In this document: positions 1 through 6,467 of the stretch, one piece after another | Numbering within the stretch: the first letter of the stretch is position 1 | Layout of the letters: every line of letters starts with the position of its first letter | Assembly: GCA_964478455.1 (NCBI GenBank) | Contig: CAYZJD010000231.1 | Span: 1 to 7,613, forward strand | Source: CAYZJD01 sp964478455 | Lineage (GTDB): Bacteria; Acidobacteriota; Terriglobia; Bryobacterales; Bryobacteraceae | Length of the DNA: 7,613 bases | Reading direction: 5' to 3' | Made by a program: the position numbers and the translations under genes | The notes under the pieces: generated by a model | Databases searched by the model: none | What the model was told of the DNA's origin: nothing | What the model saw: only the letters and a program-made list of their open reading frames with translations

Positions 1-1254
1 AAACATCCGCGGACGGCCGTCATCCTGGCCACCGGCGGCCACGGGATGGTGCGCGCCGCCTATTCGAGCGGGAAGCCGGCCTTCGGCGTCGGGCCTGGCA
101 ACGTGGCGGTCCTCATCGACCGTTCAGCGGATATCCCGGACGCCGTAGCGAAGGTGGTGGAAGGCAAGTCGTTCGACTACGGCACGGTGTGCTCGAGCGA
201 GCAGTCTATCGTGGCCGAGGAGGACCTGCGCGCCGCCATCGTCGCCGAACTGAAGGCCCGTAAGGCCTGCTTCGCGACCGAAGAACAAAAAGAGGCGCTC
301 GGCAAGCTGCTGGTCACGCCGAACTGGACCATCAACCCGAAGTGCGTGGGGCAGTCGCCCACGAAGATTGCGGAGATGGCCGGCTTTACGGTGCCCGCCG
401 ATACATCGATCATCGTGGCCGAGCTTCGGGGAGTGGGCAAGGAGCATCCGCTCTCGGTCGAGAAGCTCTCGCCCGTGCTTGCGCTGTACTTCGTCAAGGA
501 TTGGGCGGCGGCCCTGGACACCTGCGAGGCGATCACCCGCTTCGGCGGCCTTGGCCACACCTGCGTGGTTCACGCCCGGGACGAGTCGCGCATTGGGGAG
601 TTCGCCGAGCGGATGCCGGCGATGCGCGTGCTGGTGAACACGGCCGGACCGCCCGGCTCGGTCGGGCTGACGACGAACGTTTTCCCGTCGATGACGCTGG
701 GTTGCGGGGCGGCTGCCGGCAACAGCACCAGCGACAACGTCGGACCGCTGCACCTGATCAATATTAAGCGCCTGGCCTATGCCGTGCGCCGGGTGGAAGA
801 CGCGCTCCAGGTTCCGAAGGCGCCGGCGGCTCGGCCGGCCGTCATCGACCGGCGGACCATCCTGGCGGCGGTGGAAGACTACCTCGCCCGGCGCGGCGTC
901 CGGCTCGAAGGCGCGCCGGAAGCGCCGCCCGGCCCAGCGGTCCCCTCAGGTGCGGTCTCCAGCATCGCCGCCGAGGTGGTGGATCGCTTCCTGGCTTCGC
1001 GCGCGGCTGCACGCGCTGCTCCAGCCGCGCCGGCTCCTGAAGCAGTGGTCACGTGTCCGTTGCGGGAGCTTGGCGCCAAGGCGCCGCAGCCGGCGATGCC
1101 CGAAATCGCGATCGTCGATTTCGTGTGCGAGAACGATGTGCGGGCCGCGATCCAACAGTCGCGGAAGATCTACATCGGGCCGAAGACGATCGTAACGCCG
1201 GCTGCGCGGGAACTTGGCGAGCGGCACGACATCCTCGTTCTGGCTCAGCGATGA
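1..1254 (+). CDS. CoA-acylating aldehyde dehydrogenase, microcompartment type (5' truncated)
   Basis: NAD- and CoA-dependent oxidation of an aldehyde to an acyl-CoA is the expected reaction, from family resemblance to AdhE-N/EutE/PduP/SauS. The frame is open from base 1 through the family motif ATGG then SSGKPAFGVGPGN, so the internal ATG at 46 is not the real start; roughly 180-200 N-terminal residues lie outside the window. The catalytic cysteine is in GTVCSSEQ (codon 190-192). Other family blocks are GGLGHTCVVHA and the TLGCG..GNSTSDNVGP..LINIKR segment (about 694-774), which is closer to the AdhE/SauS style than to PduP. After the catalytic domain come an Ala/Pro-rich linker with two amphipathic helices (847-897, 955-1005) and a small terminal module (1102-1251) with a TPAARELGERH motif. 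The helices resemble encapsulation peptides that target enzymes into bacterial microcompartments; this is inference. The substrate cannot be told from the sequence. The stop overlaps the next gene. Confidence 0.9.
   Translation, partial: KHPRTAVILATGGHGMVRAAYSSGKPAFGVGPGNVAVLIDRSADIPDAVAKVVEGKSFDYGTVCSSEQSIVAEEDLRAAIVAELKARKACFATEEQKEALGKLLVTPNWTINPKCVGQSPTKIAEMAGFTVPADTSIIVAELRGVGKEHPLSVEKLSPVLALYFVKDWAAALDTCEAITRFGGLGHTCVVHARDESRIGEFAERMPAMRVLVNTAGPPGSVGLTTNVFPSMTLGCGAAAGNSTSDNVGPLHLINIKRLAYAVRRVEDALQVPKAPAARPAVIDRRTILAAVEDYLARRGVRLEGAPEAPPGPAVPSGAVSSIAAEVVDRFLASRAAARAAPAAPAPEAVVTCPLRELGAKAPQPAMPEIAIVDFVCENDVRAAIQQSRKIYIGPKTIVTPAARELGERHDILVLAQR
847..1005 (+). other. Two encapsulation-peptide-like amphipathic helices in the aldehyde dehydrogenase tail
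   Basis: Within the coding sequence, DRRTILAAVEDYLARRG (847-897) and SSIAAEVVDRFLASRAA (from about 958 to 1008) each place hydrophobic residues every three to four positions and are separated by a Pro/Gly/Ala-rich linker. Short helices on flexible linkers at enzyme termini are the known form of microcompartment encapsulation peptides. The pattern is seen; the targeting role is inferred, and no shell protein gene is present in the window to support it. Confidence 0.5.
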
Positions 1255-1757
1255 CAAAACAGAACCTTGACAAGCTGCGGAGCGAGATCGCCGACGCGCT
1301 CAACAGCCGCGGTTTCCTCGTTTTCCACAGCTTCTCGCGCAACCCGGGATCCCTTCCGGTCGTGGCGTGGGACACCCACCGTTCCGCCGATTACCGTCCA
1401 TTCCTGGACGTTGCCCGCGAACTCCGCATCAAGCTGATGAACTTCCACCACCGGGAGTTCCACGCGGCCGCGATCGACCTGGCCTTCGACCGCCTGGAGG
1501 AGGCCGAGATGGATCCCGAGGAGCGGCAGCGTCTCGAAAGGCGGCTTAGGGAACTCCGGGTATACGAGGGTTTGACATGCTCCATTGAGCTTTCCTTCGA
1601 TCACGAAGGCCGCATGTACCTCTTCAGCCTGATGAGCGACTGGTACGGGGAGTTCCTCGACGTCATGGACGAGATCGACAGTTACCTTCCCGAAGAGAGC
1701 TACGAGGACGAGGAAGAGGACGAGGAGCCCCTCGGCGGATACTACTCCCGGAACTGA
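1251..1757 (+). CDS. Hypothetical protein with highly acidic C-terminal tail (168 aa)
   Basis: I do not recognise this family. The start is taken as the ATG at 1251, which overlaps the stop of the aldehyde dehydrogenase as ATGA. The frame stays open further upstream, but that would lie inside the dehydrogenase, and no clear Shine-Dalgarno precedes 1251, so coupled re-initiation is likely. The protein appears soluble, with no signal peptide or membrane segment. Residues 1-65 look like a mixed alpha/beta fold, with LRSEIADALNSRGFLVF and VVAWDTH. A charged helix at about 79-104 (EEAEMDPEERQRLERRLREL) may form a short coiled coil. A further strand pair follows (CSIELSFDHEGRMYLFSLMSD), then an almost continuous Asp/Glu run at about 148-159 (EESYEDEEEDEE). 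The stop is only 4 bases before the recJ ATG. Position suggests co-translation with both neighbours, but no function can be assigned. Confidence 0.75.
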   Translation: MTKQNLDKLRSEIADALNSRGFLVFHSFSRNPGSLPVVAWDTHRSADYRPFLDVARELRIKLMNFHHREFHAAAIDLAFDRLEEAEMDPEERQRLERRLRELRVYEGLTCSIELSFDHEGRMYLFSLMSDWYGEFLDVMDEIDSYLPEESYEDEEEDEEPLGGYYSRN

Positions 1758-1761
1758 GCGG

Positions 1762-3510
1762 ATGAAGGCGCGCTGGCTGCTGCCGGAGATCGATCCCCGG
1801 GAAGCGGAGTCGCTTGGCGCCGCGCTCGGGGTCCACCCGCCGGCCGCGCGCGTGCTGCTGCGCCGCGGCTATCGCGACCCCGCTGAAGCGAGGCGGTTCC
1901 TGCGCCCCTCGCTCGACGACCTGCACGATCCGTTCCTGCTGAAGGACATGCGCGCGGCTGCCGAGCGGCTTCGCCGCGCCGTGCATGGCCGCGAGCACGT
2001 GTTGTTGTACGGCGACTACGACGCGGACGGCACCACCGCGATCGTGATCCTGAAGAAGGCGATCGAAATGGCCGGCGGCCGCGCCTCGTTTCATGTGCCG
2101 CATCGCATCCGTGACGGCTACGGAATGCGGCCGGAGGTGGTGGAGCGGGCTGCCGCCGAAGGGGTCCGGCTGGTCATCAGCGTGGACACCGGGATCCGCG
2201 CCGCCGCCGTGGTGGAGCGGGCCAGGGAACTCGGCATCGACGTGATCGTGACCGATCATCACCTGCCCGAGGCCGAGTTGCCGCCGGCGCTGGCGGTGCT
2301 CAATCCGAACAGGCCTGATTGCGAGTATCCCGAGAAGAACCTCTGCGGGGCCGGCGTCGCTTTCAAGCTGGCGCAGGCGCTGCTCAGCCTGTTCGGGTGG
2401 ACGGCCGGCAGGCAGCGGCGCGTCGCCGAGAGCTTCCTGAAGCTGGTGGCGATCGGCACGGTGGCCGACGTGGTGCCGCTCACCGGCGAGAACCGCGTGT
2501 TTGTGAAACACGGGCTGGCCGGACTGCGGTCGGTGCGCAATCCGGGCCTGCGCGAGTTGCTGAGGGTGGCCGGATTCCAGGAGGGCGACACGCCGTCGGC
2601 GGGACAGATCGCCTTTCGCGTGGCCCCGCGTATCAACGCCGCCGGGCGCATGGACGATGCGCGCCGCGTGGTCGACCTGTTCCTCACGGGCGACGCCGCC
2701 GTCGCTCAAGAGCTCGCGCGCCAGTTGCACGACCTCAACTACGAGCGCCAGCAGGCGGAGGCCGAGATCGCACAGCGCATCTTCGACGACTGCACCCGGA
2801 CGCCCGTCACCGGTGACCAGTTCGCTCTTGTGTTCGGCGGCGAGAACTGGCACCGAGGTGTCGTGGGGATCGTGGCGAACCGGCTGGTGGAGCAATACAA
2901 CCGCCCGGCGGTCGTGCTCAGCGTGGATTCTGAGGAGGGTGCTGCTTACGGTTCCGGGCGCAGCATTCGGCAGTTCCATCTGCTCGAGGCGCTCGAGTCG
3001 ATGGCGGATTTGTTCACGCGCTTCGGCGGCCACCGCCACGCAGCCGGAGTCGTCCTGAGCGCGGATCGCGTGGAGGAATTCCGACGCCGGCTCAACGAGT
3101 GTGCGGCCGCGCGCCTGACAAGGGATGATCTCGTGCCGGAGTTCGAAGTTGACTCCCTCCTGGATCTCCGCGAGATCAGCGAGGAAGCGATTCAGGAGAT
3201 CCTGGCGCTGGCGCCTTTCGGCTGCGGCAATCCGGCGCCGCTGTTCGCTGCGCTGGATGTCGAGGTAGCCGGCGAGCCGGTCGTGTGGAAGGAGAAGCAC
3301 GCCCGTGTCATTCTGCGCCGGAACGGCCGCAAGTTGACGATGAAGGGCTGGGGGCTTGCCTCGCGGCTGGACGAGCTCCGGTCTGGCTCCCGCGTGGACG
3401 CCATCCTCGCCTTCGAAGAAGATCCCTATTCCTTGAGCCGCGGCTACTCCGGCTGGTCCGCTGTCCTCAAAGACGTCCGCCAAAGCGGGATTGGCTCATT
3501 GAGTCATTGA
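1762..3510 (+). CDS. recJ: Single-stranded-DNA-specific exonuclease RecJ
   Basis: Degrades single-stranded DNA 5' to 3' in recombinational repair (RecF pathway), mismatch repair and base-excision repair, using divalent metal in the cytoplasm. The 582-residue length matches E. coli RecJ (577). DHH-superfamily metal-binding motifs appear in order: DYDADGTT (85-92), VDTG (141-144), TDHH (164-167) and GTVADVVPL (232-240). RINAAGRMDD (290-299), HRGVVGIVA (364-372) and the DHHA1 motif GGHRHAAG (422-429) follow. The C-terminal OB-fold region begins near APFGCGNPAPLF (484-495). All expected catalytic aspartates and histidines are present, so the enzyme should be active. The ATG at 1762 lies 4 bases after the preceding stop, so translation is probably coupled. 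The last codons, encoding SLSH, lie inside an AT-rich repeat that also covers the stop, so the repeat may have reshaped the C-terminus. Confidence 0.97.
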   Translation: MKARWLLPEIDPREAESLGAALGVHPPAARVLLRRGYRDPAEARRFLRPSLDDLHDPFLLKDMRAAAERLRRAVHGREHVLLYGDYDADGTTAIVILKKAIEMAGGRASFHVPHRIRDGYGMRPEVVERAAAEGVRLVISVDTGIRAAAVVERARELGIDVIVTDHHLPEAELPPALAVLNPNRPDCEYPEKNLCGAGVAFKLAQALLSLFGWTAGRQRRVAESFLKLVAIGTVADVVPLTGENRVFVKHGLAGLRSVRNPGLRELLRVAGFQEGDTPSAGQIAFRVAPRINAAGRMDDARRVVDLFLTGDAAVAQELARQLHDLNYERQQAEAEIAQRIFDDCTRTPVTGDQFALVFGGENWHRGVVGIVANRLVEQYNRPAVVLSVDSEEGAAYGSGRSIRQFHLLEALESMADLFTRFGGHRHAAGVVLSADRVEEFRRRLNECAAARLTRDDLVPEFEVDSLLDLREISEEAIQEILALAPFGCGNPAPLFAALDVEVAGEPVVWKEKHARVILRRNGRKLTMKGWGLASRLDELRSGSRVDAILAFEEDPYSLSRGYSGWSAVLKDVRQSGIGSLSH

Positions 3511-3544
3511 CCCAATGAATCAATGAGCAAATGAATCAATGAAG
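3494..3544. repeat. Octamer repeat forming a near-perfect 16-bp palindrome at the recJ stop
   Basis: Arm GCTCATTGAGTCATTG (3494-3509) pairs with CAATGAATCAATGAGC (3513-3528) with one mismatch across a 3-base loop, ACC. The right arm is repeated immediately as AAATGAATCAATGAAG (3529-3544), giving a 13-base direct repeat, AATGAATCAATGA, at 3514-3526 and 3530-3542. The whole is built from 8-base units of the form CAATGAxx, two inverted and four direct. It is AT-rich inside GC-rich surroundings and covers the recJ stop. The stem could act as a transcript end for recJ, although no T run follows. Confidence 0.85.
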
Positions 3545-3623
3545 CAGGGGGAACATGCGGGCTGTCCCCGAATTAGTGATAATCGAGATAGCCACTCGGG
3601 GAAGACCCCAGGAGAGAAGCCTT
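3511..3623 (+). promoter_or_regulatory. thiC leader with two hairpins, no recognisable TPP riboswitch
   Basis: Downstream of the repeat, GGGG.ACA (3548-3555, one bulged A) can pair with TGTCCCC (3563-3569) around a 7-base loop. A second hairpin, GGGG-AAGA-CCCC (3598-3609), ends directly at the ribosome binding site and may extend by CT/AG so that the first two bases of AGGAGAG are paired. The CTGAGA core and the 3' GCGTAGGGA-type element of TPP riboswitches are not present. Hairpins are seen on paper only; a regulatory role is inferred. Confidence 0.35.
3610..3616 (+). promoter_or_regulatory. Ribosome binding site deciding the thiC start
   Basis: AGGAGAG lies 7 bases upstream of the ATG at 3624, which is ideal spacing. 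The earlier in-frame ATG at 3555 has only a G-rich stretch close upstream and sits inside a predicted hairpin. It would also add 23 residues unlike the family N-terminus, so 3624 is preferred. Confidence 0.7.
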
Positions 3624-4961
<1,338 letters not shown>

Positions 4962-5006
4962 CAGGCTACGCAATCCCCGATTTCCGCGCGCCGAAGGAGT
5001 AAGTTG

Positions 5007-5037
5007 CCGGCGGGCGCCGGGCGTCGGCGCCCGCCGG
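5007..5037. terminator. Perfect 12-bp stem-loop between convergent genes
   Basis: CCGGCGGGCGCC (5007-5018) and GGCGCCCGCCGG (5026-5037) are exact reverse complements around a 7-base loop. It lies 45 bases after thiC and 10 bases after the stop of the opposing gene, the usual place for a bidirectional terminator. There is no T tract on either side, so it is either a non-canonical terminator or an RNA 3'-end stabiliser. Confidence 0.6.
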
Positions 5038-5047
5038 TTGAAGGAGC

Positions 5048-5569
5048 CTACTTCTCTTTCGCGGGTCGTTCCTGCTCCCGGACGAGCTTCTCGATCTCGT
5101 CTAAAATGTCCAGCTCGAATCCCTTGACAGGGCGAGGAGTCGCCGCCACGAGCGCGTTGACGGCCCGGTCGACCTGTTGGGCGATCTCGGGATTGATTCC
5201 CTTCTGCGCCACCAGGTCCTTCACCGCGCGGAGCAGAATCGTCCCGCAACGGTGAATGCTCGGGTTGAACAACGTGACGCAGACCGTCTCTTCACAGCAG
5301 GCCTGCACCACGGCCGAATCCGTGAAGTGGTTCACATAGAAGACGCCGCCGAGAAAACTGAAGCTCCAGACGGCGTTGATGCGGTAGCACCCCGGCGGAA
5401 CTTCCACTTCAAGGTGCCCACACTTGGCCGGCAGGACGACGTACCTCTTTCCGCACCACTCCAGCACATGGCCGTCACAGTTGAAGATCGTGACGTACCA
5501 CGTGCGGTTGTCGATCGCGCATGGGTCGTCCGTTGCGGATACCCACACGTTGAGCTTTGCCATTCCCAT
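5048..5569 (-). CDS. Hypothetical cysteine-rich protein (173 aa)
   Basis: I do not recognise this family. The start at 5569 is supported by a perfect GGAGG six bases upstream; a second in-frame ATG two codons later is less well spaced. The first two thirds (residues 5-110) look like alternating beta strands, for example KLNVWVSATDD, TWYVTIFN, RYVVLPA and HLEVEVPPGCYRINAVWSF. The PPGCYRI turn resembles transthyretin- or carboxypeptidase-regulatory-like beta sandwiches; this is only a fold impression. Nine cysteines (17, 31, 39, 50, 61, 91, 92, 97, 108) all fall in that part. The last third is helical and charged, with no cysteine. No signal peptide or membrane segment is seen, so disulfides would be unexpected in the cytoplasm; metal binding or export by another route are alternatives. 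It is transcribed alone from its own apparent promoter and a long leader, and it converges on thiC. Confidence 0.8.
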   Translation of the reverse strand: MGMAKLNVWVSATDDPCAIDNRTWYVTIFNCDGHVLEWCGKRYVVLPAKCGHLEVEVPPGCYRINAVWSFSFLGGVFYVNHFTDSAVVQACCEETVCVTLFNPSIHRCGTILLRAVKDLVAQKGINPEIAQQVDRAVNALVAATPRPVKGFELDILDEIEKLVREQERPAKEK

Positions 5570-5575
5570 AGTGTT

Positions 5576-5580
5576 CCTCC
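5576..5580 (-). promoter_or_regulatory. Shine-Dalgarno fixing the start of the cysteine-rich protein
   Basis: On the minus strand GGAGG, then AACACT, then ATG: 6-base spacing to 5569. Spacing to the next ATG (5563) would be 12, so 5569 is favoured. Confidence 0.8.
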
Positions 5581-5602
5581 GAGTTGTGAATTGAATGGAG
5601 CG

Positions 5603-5677
5603 CTAAGAGGCTTTCTGCCTGAGCAGCGCAGGATGCAGGTGTTCTATGTTGTGAAGCTCGCGCCTGTGTAGTCGCAT
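5603..5677 (-). CDS. Possible 24-codon small reading frame in the leader
   Basis: ATG at 5677 to TAG ending at 5603, within the leader of the cysteine-rich gene. The peptide is basic and His-rich (four His in 24 residues), starting MRLHRRELHNIEHLHP. No strong Shine-Dalgarno precedes it, and the ATG follows hairpin 2 directly. It uses CTA, ATA and AGG codons that are uncommon in GC-rich genes, which argues against strong translation. The stop lies inside hairpin 3, an arrangement that would suit a regulatory leader peptide, but chance occurrence is quite possible. Confidence 0.2.
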   Translation of the reverse strand: MRLHRRELHNIEHLHPALLRQKAS

Positions 5678-5752
5678 TGCCCGGTGACCGCCGGGGCTCC
5701 CAGCTTCTACTGGCCGGATCTCACGATACCGGCCCGTCCTCCACTCGTTGGA

Positions 5753-5781
5753 ATTATGACCCAGTCCGGCCGGCGTTTCAA
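5753..5781 (-). promoter_or_regulatory. Sigma70-like promoter for the cysteine-rich protein gene
   Basis: On the minus strand TTGAAA (5781-5776), a 17-base spacer, then CATAAT (5758-5753): 5 of 6 matches to each consensus box with optimal spacing. An A-rich patch (AAGAAAAG) lies just upstream of the -35 box, as in UP elements. Transcription would begin near 5746, about 177 bases before the start codon and about 90 bases past the metW stop. Confidence 0.6.
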
Positions 5782-5835
5782 GACTTTTCTTGCGCTTGCG
5801 TGACGCCCGGCTGTCCCCTGGGCTGTGAATTCAGA

Positions 5836-6465
5836 TCACTTCCGGATCAGGAACACGGCCACCTCGGCCATCAGGTTGGGAAGGACGGTACCAAGGTAGT
5901 GGCCCGAGAGGAAGATGTGGCGCTCGACCGTCCAGCCTTCCTTCCTCGCCAGCTCGGCGAAATCCTGCACGGTAAGAAAGTGGATGTTCGGCGATTCGTA
6001 CCATTCGTACGGGAACAGTTTGGTCTTCGGCGCGCGCCCGCTGAACAGGTGCGCCAGGCGCACCGACCAGTGGCCGAAGTTGGGAAACGCCACGATGACG
6101 CGCTTGCCCACGCGCAGCATCTCGCGCAGCACTTGCAGCGGCCGGCGGGTTTCCTGGAGCGTCTGGCTGAGGATCACATAGTCGAACGCGCCGTCGGGGT
6201 AGTCAGCCAAGCCCTCGTCGATGTCGCCCTGGTAAACGGAGACGCCGCGCGCGATGGCGCGCTGCACTTTGACGCTGTTGATCTCGATGCCGCGAGCATC
6301 AACGCGCTTGTTCTCCGCCAGCCACTCGAGCAGTTCGCCGTCGCCGCAGCCGAGGTCCAGCACCTTCGAGTCCGGCTCGATCAGCCCGGAGATGATCGCG
6401 TAGTCGCTGCGGCCGAGTACGTCACGCACGAACGGGCCGCGCCGCGCCTCCACGAGAGCGCCCAT
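5836..6465 (-). CDS. metW: Methionine biosynthesis protein MetW (class I SAM-binding fold)
   Basis: A methyltransferase-fold protein found with MetX; in several bacteria it is needed for full homoserine acetyltransferase activity or methionine prototrophy, but its own reaction is not settled. The SAM-binding motif I is VLDLGCGDGELL (35-46), followed by the acidic residue of GIEI (Glu61), GDIDEGL (80-86), the motif IV-like DYVILSQTLQE (95-105) and the family block GHWSVR (131-136). The whole 209-residue protein is intact. Its start is 2 bases after the metX stop, with AAGGAG in the metX 3' end, so the two are co-translated. About 18 residues precede the RSDYAIISGLI segment where typical MetW proteins begin, so either this protein has a short N-terminal extension or translation begins at an internal GTG. 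Confidence 0.95.
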   Translation of the reverse strand: MGALVEARRGPFVRDVLGRSDYAIISGLIEPDSKVLDLGCGDGELLEWLAENKRVDARGIEINSVKVQRAIARGVSVYQGDIDEGLADYPDGAFDYVILSQTLQETRRPLQVLREMLRVGKRVIVAFPNFGHWSVRLAHLFSGRAPKTKLFPYEWYESPNIHFLTVQDFAELARKEGWTVERHIFLSGHYLGTVLPNLMAEVAVFLIRK

Positions 6466-6467
6466 CG

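Larger units (their letters stand above)
5570..5746 (-). ncRNA. Predicted structured 5' leader of about 175 nt
   Basis: This is the transcript region between the predicted promoter and the cysteine-rich gene, read on the minus strand. Hairpin 1 (5734-5712) is GGCCGG, a bulged U, AUC, loop GUGA, GAU, CCGGCC: nine pairs closed by a GNRA tetraloop. Hairpin 2 (5697-5679) is a GCCC(C)GG / CCGGGC stem with a 6-base loop. Hairpin 3 (5629-5600) has outer stem GCGCU/AGCGC, an internal loop, inner stem AGGC/GCCU and loop AGAAA. The last hairpin is followed by an unstructured stretch and the ribosome binding site, not by a U tract. I cannot match it to a known riboswitch class. The structures are drawn by eye without energy calculation. 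Confidence 0.4.

Noticed and set aside
1053..1250. Upstream extension of the acidic-tailed protein to an ATG at 1053
   Set aside because: It would lie wholly inside the aldehyde dehydrogenase coding region in another frame; the ATGA overlap at 1251 is the usual operon junction.
1663..3483. Very long minus-strand open frame opposite recJ
   Set aside because: An artefact of high G+C codon use; the protein is Arg/His/Gln-rich without motifs, while the plus strand encodes a complete RecJ.
3578..3583. GATAAT as a -10 box for thiC
   Set aside because: No acceptable -35 box at 16-18 bases upstream; a promoter for thiC cannot be supported.
3571..3601. Partial likeness of TGAT...GGGGAAG in the thiC leader to the 3' half of a TPP riboswitch
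   Set aside because: The essential CTGAGA element and closing helix are missing, and the matches are few and out of register.
3555..3623. Upstream ATG extending thiC by 23 residues
   Set aside because: Poorer ribosome binding site, buried in a hairpin, and the extra residues do not resemble ThiC.
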